A stretch of DNA of 64,000 nt from Flaviaestuariibacter flavus (GTDB lineage Bacteria; Bacteroidota; Bacteroidia; Chitinophagales; Chitinophagaceae), in assembly GCF_004337505.1 (NCBI RefSeq), contig NZ_SJZI01000050.1:62001-126000 (forward strand), given 5' to 3'. Numbering within the stretch: position 1 is the stretch's first letter; every line of letters starts with the position of its first letter. A program made the position numbers and the translations under genes. Below, one piece after another: positions 58,909 through 64,000 of this stretch. A model generated the notes under the pieces. That model was not told the origin of the DNA and searched no databases. It saw only the letters and a program-made list of their open reading frames with translations.

Positions 58909-60615
58909 ATGAGACTTTCCTATAGTCAGGCTACTTCTTTTCTTGCCGGTGGCGGAACCATGGGCGAGCTGGCCCGGAACCACAATTGGGCCGACACAGC
59001 GCTCGGCCCGCCGGAAACCTGGCCGCAGAGCCTGCGTACCACCGTCAGCATCCTGCTCAATTCGCAATTCCCCATGTTTGTATGGTGGGGCCCGGAGCTG
59101 ACGGCCATTTACAACGATTCCTATATCCCCATTGCCGGCAAGAAGCATCCTAAGCTCCTGGGGCAGTCGGGCCGCGAGGCCTGGGCGGAGATCTGGAGCG
59201 ACCTGGGCCCCCTGGTGGAGTCCGTGTTTGCGGGAATTTCCACCTGGTCGGAAGACCAGCTGCTGGTGATGAACCGCCACGGCTACGACGAAGAGACCTA
59301 TTTCACGTTTTCCTATAGCCCGGTGCTTAACGAGCAGGGGGTTGTCAGCGGGCTTTTCTGCGCCTGCATCGAAACCACCGAAAAGGTGTTGGCCGCGCGC
59401 CGCCTTCACGAGAGCGAGCGCAACCTGCGCAATACGATCCTGCAGGCGCCGGTAGCCATGTGCATCCTGCGCGGGCCCGAGCACCGGGTGGAGATCGCCA
59501 ATGAACGCATGTTTGCGCTCTGGGGACGGCAGGCAGCGGAGATGCAGGGGCGACCCATTTTTGAGGCCTTGCCCGAGGCGCGCAACCAGGGCCTGGAGGA
59601 ATTACTGCACCGCGTATTTCATTCCGGCGAAAGCATCGTGGCCAACGAGCGCCCGGTTGACCTGCCGCGCGCCGGCGGCATTGCCACCGTTTATGTCAAC
59701 CTTGTATACGAGCCCTTCCGCGATGGCGACGGTACAATTGGTGGCGTGCTGGTTGTGGCCTATGATGTGACCGACCAGGTGATGGCCCGCCAGAAGATCG
59801 AGGAGATCGTGGTGCAGCGCACCCGCGAGCTGGCGGCGGCCAACGAAGCGCTGACGCGCAGCAACCAAGACCTGAAGCGCTCCAACAACAACCTCGAGGA
59901 ATTTGCCTACGCGGCCTCGCATGATATGAAGGAGCCGATCCGGAAAATCCACTTTTTCGCCGACCGCCTCAAAGGCGAGCTGCAGCAACAGCTGAGCCCC
60001 GAGCAGAGCGCGCTTTTTGGTCGCCTGGAAGGTGCCGCGCGGCGCATGGGCAACCTGATCGACGACCTGCTCAGCTACTCGCAAACAACCCGCGGCGCGG
60101 CCGAGCAGGAAGAGACTGATCTTGGCAAACGCCTCGAGCAGGTGCTGCACGACCTCGAGCTTGAAATTGAGGAAAAAGGTGCCGAAGTGCGCCCCGACCG
60201 GCTCCCGGTGATCTACGGCAACGGGCGGCAATTTCAGCAGCTCTTTCAGAACCTGCTGAGCAATGCGCTCAAGTACAGCCGTCCCGGTGTGCCTCCGCAA
60301 ATTGATATCCGCTACCGGGAGGTTCCTGCCGCAGCCGTGCGCGCCCATCTTCCACCAGAGGCTACGGCACACCGTTACCACCTCATCGAGGTAACCGACA
60401 ATGGGATCGGCTTCGAGCAGAAAGATGCCGACCGCATCTTCAACGTGTTTACGCGGCTGCATGGCAACAACGAATTCCGCGGCACCGGCGTGGGGCTGTC
60501 GATCGTTCGGAAGGTAGCGGAGAACCACGGCGGTTACGCCTGGGCGGAAAGCGACCCGGGCTCCGGCGCCTCCTTCTATATCCTGTTGCCGGTGGCCGGC
60601 AATGACACCGCGTGA
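58909..60615 (+). CDS. PAS-domain sensor histidine kinase
   Basis: The 568-residue protein has no membrane helix and should be cytosolic. A first PAS-like domain covers about 20-150 (LNSQFPMFVWWGPELTAIYNDSYIPI) and a second about 165-290 (LRNTILQAPVAMCILRGPEH). A coiled linker follows, then HisKA with the phospho-acceptor His in YAASHDMKEPIRKIHFF (about 343). The HATPase domain has LFQNLLSNALKYSR, EVTDNGIGFEQKD and GTGVGLSIVRKV. No response regulator is adjacent. Confidence 0.95.
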   Translation: MRLSYSQATSFLAGGGTMGELARNHNWADTALGPPETWPQSLRTTVSILLNSQFPMFVWWGPELTAIYNDSYIPIAGKKHPKLLGQSGREAWAEIWSDLGPLVESVFAGISTWSEDQLLVMNRHGYDEETYFTFSYSPVLNEQGVVSGLFCACIETTEKVLAARRLHESERNLRNTILQAPVAMCILRGPEHRVEIANERMFALWGRQAAEMQGRPIFEALPEARNQGLEELLHRVFHSGESIVANERPVDLPRAGGIATVYVNLVYEPFRDGDGTIGGVLVVAYDVTDQVMARQKIEEIVVQRTRELAAANEALTRSNQDLKRSNNNLEEFAYAASHDMKEPIRKIHFFADRLKGELQQQLSPEQSALFGRLEGAARRMGNLIDDLLSYSQTTRGAAEQEETDLGKRLEQVLHDLELEIEEKGAEVRPDRLPVIYGNGRQFQQLFQNLLSNALKYSRPGVPPQIDIRYREVPAAAVRAHLPPEATAHRYHLIEVTDNGIGFEQKDADRIFNVFTRLHGNNEFRGTGVGLSIVRKVAENHGGYAWAESDPGSGASFYILLPVAGNDTA

Positions 60616-60643
60616 GTTCGGTTTACCGATCCTGGTACTGCCT

Positions 60644-60651
60644 TACATTTG
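60644..60651 (+). promoter_or_regulatory. -7 box (TACATTTG) of the superoxide dismutase gene
   Basis: A perfect TAnnTTTG match 21 nt before the start codon. Confidence 0.55.
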
Positions 60652-60672
60652 TCGTACTAAAAATTATCCCTT

Positions 60673-61278
60673 ATGGCATTTACACTCCCCGCACTTCCGT
60701 ATGCGCACGACGCACTGGAGCCCCATATCGATACACAGACGATGCAGATACACCACGGCAAGCACCACCAGGCTTACGTGGACAACCTGAATAAAGCCAT
60801 CGCCGGCACCGAGCACGAGAACAAGAGCCTCGAAGAACTCGTGAAGAATGCAGGCGCTATCTCGCCCGCCGTGCGCAACAACGGTGGCGGCCACTGGAAC
60901 CACTCGTTTTTCTGGACGGTGATCGGCCCTAACGCCGGCGGACAACCGACCGGCGCCCTGGCGGAAGCCATCACCAAGGCCTTCGGTTCCTTCGACGCAT
61001 TCAAAGAGAAATTCAACACCGCCGGCGCTACCCGCTTCGGCTCCGGCTGGGCCTGGCTGATCAAAAAAGAAGACGGCTCACTCGAAGTAACGTCCACGCC
61101 GAACCAGGACAACCCGCTGATGGAAATCGCCGATGTAAAGGGCACGCCGCTGCTGGGTTGCGATGTGTGGGAGCATGCTTACTATCTCAAGTACCAGAAT
61201 CGTCGCCCCGAGTACCTCGCTGCGTTCTGGAACGTAGTAAACTGGAACAAGGTGAGCGAGCTTTTCGAAGGCAAATAA
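60673..61278 (+). CDS. Superoxide dismutase, Fe/Mn type
   Basis: The 201-residue protein matches Fe/Mn SOD throughout. Metal ligands are in [14 protein letters not shown] context (here [19 protein letters not shown]), [13 protein letters not shown], and the C-terminal [19 protein letters not shown]. It converts superoxide to hydrogen peroxide and oxygen in the cytoplasm. Whether it uses iron or manganese cannot be decided safely, so I give no symbol. It has its own promoter box and a terminator. Confidence 0.97.
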   Translation: MAFTLPALPYAHDALEPHIDTQTMQIHHGKHHQAYVDNLNKAIAGTEHENKSLEELVKNAGAISPAVRNNGGGHWNHSFFWTVIGPNAGGQPTGALAEAITKAFGSFDAFKEKFNTAGATRFGSGWAWLIKKEDGSLEVTSTPNQDNPLMEIADVKGTPLLGCDVWEHAYYLKYQNRRPEYLAAFWNVVNWNKVSELFEGK

Positions 61279-61297
61279 GCAACAACCTGCTTTGATA

Positions 61298-61327
61298 AAG
61301 CCCTGGCATCTCTGCCGGGGCTTTTTT
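61298..61327 (+). terminator. Terminator after the superoxide dismutase gene
   Basis: AAAGCCCTGGCA pairs with TGCCGGGGCTTT (one G-U), followed by a T-run. Confidence 0.8.
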
Positions 61328-61376
61328 TGCGGTAAAGGGGCATGGTTTTTTTGCCGGGAGCCGAAACGATAAATTC

Positions 61377-62525
61377 ATGAAACGCTTCACCTGCCGGCTG
61401 CTCCCGGCTTTGCTGGCTACGGGCCTCCTGCTGTTTTCCTGCACCAGTAACGACACCGCTAAATCATCAGGCGACAGCACAACAACGGTTGTCGGTGGGC
61501 CGGATACCGCACAAAAAGGGGCTGCCCTCGAGCTGGTGTTCAGCGATTCGTTGTTTCAGCTGACGGGTGTAGCCAGGGAACCGGGCGGAAGGTTGCTGGT
61601 AAATTACCCGCTCTGGAATGGCCCGTACCGGTATGCGGTAGTAGTGGCCACGGGCGGTACGGCAAAGCAACCTTACCCGGACTCCCTGACCAACATGTGG
61701 AAAGCAGGCAGCCCGGGCGGCAACAAGTGGGTTTGCGTGCAATCGGTTTATGTGGACGACAGCAGCCGCACCTGGGTGCTCGACCCGGCGGCGCCCAAGC
61801 TGATGCGCGTTACCGGCGGCGGCGCCAAGCTGGTGCGTATGAGCCGCGACGGCAAAATGGAGCGCACCTACTCTTTTAACGGCGTGATCAGCGATACGTC
61901 TTATGTCAACGACGTGCGGATCGATGTGCAACGCAACTTTGCCTACATTACCGATTCCAAGGTCGGCGGCATCGTGTTGGTGGATCTTGCCACCGGAAAA
62001 ATGCGCGAGGTGTTGAAAAAGCATCCGTCCACGCAGTCGGATCCCAATTTCAAATTCATCATCGACGGGCATGAGCTGATGAAGAACGGCAAGCCGGTAA
62101 AATTCAATTCCGATGGGATTGCCCTTACGCCGGATGGCGCATGGCTGTATTACAAGCCGCTCACCGACGACAAGCTCTATCGCATCAGTACGGAATACCT
62201 GCGCGACCCGAAGGTGAGCGATACGGCGCTGGGCGCCAAGGTGGAAGACCTCGGTCACTTTACCACCACGGACGGAATGATCTTCGACAAGGCGGGCAAT
62301 CTCTACCTCGGGGATCTGCAGAACTACCGGATCGTTCGCGTAGACAAGAACCTTAAGGTTTCAACGCTGGTTCAGGATCCGCGGCTCATCTGGCCCGACA
62401 GCTACTCGATCGCCGACGGCTACCTGTATATCTCCTGCTCGCAGATCAACAAGCAACCCGAATACAACAACGGGCAGAACAAGCGAACAGGTCCGTACAC
62501 GGTTTACCGCGTGCGGCTTCCCTGA
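61377..62525 (+). CDS. Yellow/major-royal-jelly-like lipoprotein
   Basis: The 382-residue protein has a lipoprotein signal (LLPALLATGLLLFSCTSND, cysteine at about 22), a Thr/Ser linker, and a beta-propeller of the yellow/MRJP type. Marks include FQLTGVAREPGGRLLVNYP, WVCVQSVYVDDSSRTWVLD, SYVNDVRIDVQRNFAYITDS, FNSDGIALTPDGAWLYYKPL and DGMIFDKAGNLYLGDLQNYRI. Bacterial relatives are labelled L-dopachrome tautomerase-related, but activity is unproven. The Crp/Fnr gene follows after 26 bp. Confidence 0.85.
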   Translation: MKRFTCRLLPALLATGLLLFSCTSNDTAKSSGDSTTTVVGGPDTAQKGAALELVFSDSLFQLTGVAREPGGRLLVNYPLWNGPYRYAVVVATGGTAKQPYPDSLTNMWKAGSPGGNKWVCVQSVYVDDSSRTWVLDPAAPKLMRVTGGGAKLVRMSRDGKMERTYSFNGVISDTSYVNDVRIDVQRNFAYITDSKVGGIVLVDLATGKMREVLKKHPSTQSDPNFKFIIDGHELMKNGKPVKFNSDGIALTPDGAWLYYKPLTDDKLYRISTEYLRDPKVSDTALGAKVEDLGHFTTTDGMIFDKAGNLYLGDLQNYRIVRVDKNLKVSTLVQDPRLIWPDSYSIADGYLYISCSQINKQPEYNNGQNKRTGPYTVYRVRLP

Positions 62526-62539
62526 AGCCGGCAAAGGTG

Positions 62540-62547
62540 TAGTTTTG
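62540..62547 (+). promoter_or_regulatory. -7 box (TAGTTTTG) of the Crp/Fnr gene
   Basis: A perfect TAnnTTTG match ends 4 nt before the start codon. Confidence 0.55.
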
Positions 62548-62551
62548 ATTC

Positions 62552-63133
62552 ATGTTTGAGCGCCTGATTGCAAACGTGGCCCGGAGGGTGGAACTCAACG
62601 CCGGGGAGCAGGAATATTTCACGTCGCTGCTGCAGGTGAAGACCGTGCGCCGCCGGCAGTTCCTGTTGCAGGAGGGTGAAGTGTGTCGCAACGAATATTT
62701 CGTAAACAAAGGCTGCCTCCGCGCCTACGTCACCGATGCGCGGGGCACCGAGCATGTGCTGCAGTTTGCCATTGAAGACTGGTGGATCGGCGACATGCAC
62801 AGCTTCATTACCCAAACGCCCGCACGCATCACCATAGATGCGCTTGAAGACAGCGAAGTGTTCTCCATCAGCCGGAGCGGCTGGGATGAGCTGATGGAGC
62901 GGGTGCCCAAGTTCGAGCGCTTCTTCCGGATGCTCCTCCAAGGCGCTTTTATCACCTTGCAGAACCGCGTTACCTCGGCGCTGAGCGCTACGGCCGAGCA
63001 ACGCTATGCCGAGTTCCAGGAACGCTACCCGCAGTTTGAGCAGCGCGTGCCGCAGCACCAGGTTGCTTCTTACCTCGGCATCACGCCCGAGTCGCTGAGC
63101 CGCATCCGCAAGCAGCGCGCTAAATCTTCCTGA
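62552..63133 (+). CDS. Crp/Fnr-family transcriptional regulator
   Basis: The 193-residue protein has a cyclic-nucleotide-binding fold (about 15-125; KTVRRRQFLLQEGEVCRNEYFVNKGCLRAYV, ITIDALEDSEVFSISRSGWDELM). A short C-terminal helix-turn-helix ends in VASYLGITPESLSRIRKQ. This form is common in Bacteroidota and usually lacks the residues for cAMP or an Fe-S cluster, so the signal is unknown. It may regulate the lipoprotein gene upstream or the AraC gene downstream. Confidence 0.94.
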   Translation: MFERLIANVARRVELNAGEQEYFTSLLQVKTVRRRQFLLQEGEVCRNEYFVNKGCLRAYVTDARGTEHVLQFAIEDWWIGDMHSFITQTPARITIDALEDSEVFSISRSGWDELMERVPKFERFFRMLLQGAFITLQNRVTSALSATAEQRYAEFQERYPQFEQRVPQHQVASYLGITPESLSRIRKQRAKSS

Positions 63134-63192
63134 TCGGTAAATAGTACCATAAATGCACCGTCGGGGTCCATAGGCGCTGGCACGGTTTGGGG

Positions 63193-63200
63193 TACCTTTG
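63193..63200 (+). promoter_or_regulatory. -7 box (TACCTTTG) of the AraC gene
   Basis: A perfect TAnnTTTG match ends 4 nt before the start codon at 63205. Confidence 0.55.
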
Positions 63201-63204
63201 CATC

Positions 63205-64000
63205 ATGAACAGGGCTTCCATACCGGTGTACGACATACCCTCGATCGACAAGGGGGCGCGTCACGGGCTGCTGGTGGCCCGTCTCGGGGCGTACGTGCAC
63301 ACGCATTACGAGCACCTGCACCACCCGCACCGGCATTCGTTTTACCACCTGGTGCTGTTTACAGAAGGCGCCGGCACCCACGCCATCGACTTCGAGCCCT
63401 TTGCGGTCGGGCGCGGACAGGCCTACTTTATGGTTCCCGGGCAGGTGCACAGCTGGCAGTTCAGGGGGAAGGTGGACGGTTATATCGTTCACTTCAATGA
63501 ATCCTTTTTCAGCAGCTTCCTGCAGAATGGCCGTTACCTCGAGCGCTTTGCTTTTTTCCAGGGCGTGCCGGGCAGCAGCGTCTGCCAGTTGCCGGAAGCG
63601 GTGCTGGCCGAAGCCGTGCCCCTGCTGGAGTCACTGTGCGGTGAATACGGGCGCGGCGACGCGGCTTCCACCGACCTGTTGCGGGTAGAGTTGTTGCGTT
63701 TTTTCCTGCTGGTGGAACGGCATTGCGGCGCTGCCCGCGAAGGGCAGGTTACACACAAAGCCTTGCTGCTGCAGCATTTCCGCCGCCTGGTGGAGGAGCA
63801 CTACAAGGAGCTGCGCCTGCCCCGCGAATATGCCGCACTGCTTTATATCACGCCTAACCACCTCAACGCACTTTGCCAGGACCTGCTCGGCAAAACGGCC
63901 GGCGACGTCATCCGCGACCGCGTGTTGCTGGAGGCAAAGCGGCTGCTGGTGCACACGGGGGGCACCGTGGCGCATGTGGCCGCTGAGCTGCAGTTTGAAG
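63205..64000 (+). CDS. AraC-family transcriptional regulator (partial, runs off the window)
   Basis: The frame from ATG 63205 (MNRASIPVYDIPSIDKGA) is open to the right edge (265 codons seen). The N-terminal cupin sensor domain covers about 15-110 (HHPHRHSFYHLVLFTEGAGTHAID, then GQAYFMVPGQVHSWQF). The C-terminal AraC helix-turn-helix begins at YKELRLPREYAALLYITPNHLNALCQDLLGKTAGDVI and continues into the second HTH at the edge (GGTVAHVAAELQFE). It should bind DNA as a dimer; the ligand is unknown. Confidence 0.93.
   Translation, partial: MNRASIPVYDIPSIDKGARHGLLVARLGAYVHTHYEHLHHPHRHSFYHLVLFTEGAGTHAIDFEPFAVGRGQAYFMVPGQVHSWQFRGKVDGYIVHFNESFFSSFLQNGRYLERFAFFQGVPGSSVCQLPEAVLAEAVPLLESLCGEYGRGDAASTDLLRVELLRFFLLVERHCGAAREGQVTHKALLLQHFRRLVEEHYKELRLPREYAALLYITPNHLNALCQDLLGKTAGDVIRDRVLLEAKRLLVHTGGTVAHVAAELQFE

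Noticed and set aside
1..64000. tRNA, rRNA, prophage or integrative element
   Set aside because: I looked for T-arm GGTTCRA patterns with acceptor stems, rRNA cores, and integrase, capsid or conjugation genes and saw none. The recombinase fragment at 50025 stands alone.

Overview
The window is about 64 kb of a fairly GC-rich chromosome from a member of the Bacteroidota, most probably a Chitinophagaceae-like organism. Support comes from a large secreted protein with a C-terminal T9SS sorting domain, a carboxypeptidase-regulatory-domain TonB receptor, -7 promoter boxes of the form TAnnTTTG, few Shine-Dalgarno sequences, C-minus type L36, and Bacteroidota-type homogentisate dioxygenase and small Crp/Fnr proteins. 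It reads as ordinary chromosome, with no prophage, integrative element, rRNA or tRNA that I can see. Species-level assignment is not possible from the sequence alone.

Layout. 1-8.8 kb: end of queG, an ECF sigma factor coupled to an inner-membrane-anchored protein with a predicted outer-membrane barrel, an ABC permease, sppA, folK, a deoxynucleoside kinase and an MFS exporter. 9-15.2 kb: a metallo-beta-lactamase-fold hydrolase, a YkgJ protein, stress-type proteins (TerB-like, EcsC, CBS pair, DUF892) and a DUF1579 lipoprotein. 15.5-24.2 kb: gcvP, a hemerythrin, a TonB receptor, a methyltransferase, rpe and a TPR lipoprotein. 24.3-30.9 kb: a TolB-like protein, a zinc metalloprotease, a small membrane protein, a phosphoesterase, homogentisate dioxygenase and envelope proteins. 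31-37.4 kb: infA-rpmJ-rpsM-rpsK-rpsD-rpoA-rplQ, then carA, a GNAT and aroQ. 37.9-49.9 kb: a T9SS cargo protein, a FUSC protein, a CoA-transferase, an MscS channel, a large BNR-repeat protein, a MORN-like protein and an esterase. 50-64 kb: a stand-alone serine-recombinase catalytic domain, an M1 peptidase, HupE, a GIY-YIG gene inside a perfect inverted repeat, a CNNM/CorC-type protein, an LTA-synthase-like protein, tadA, a sensor kinase, superoxide dismutase, a yellow/MRJP-like lipoprotein, a Crp/Fnr regulator and the start of an AraC regulator.

The most unusual content lies between genes. (1) A 566-bp unit at 54106-54671 has perfect 28-bp inverted ends around a small GIY-YIG nuclease gene. 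A 136-bp unit at 2938-3073 has related ends and no gene, and a hairpin sits flush against the outer side of all four ends. Together they look like an autonomous and a miniature form of one mobile element. (2) Seven hairpin-bearing units with an exact 42-bp period fill the gap at 43994-44287. (3) A 120-bp palindromic repeat family has four copies. (4) Many gaps, including every larger gap of the rpsM-rplQ cluster, hold palindromes built from short repeated words that differ from locus to locus. (5) In many genes the TAnnTTTG box ends only 3-8 nt before the start codon, which would give leaderless mRNAs.
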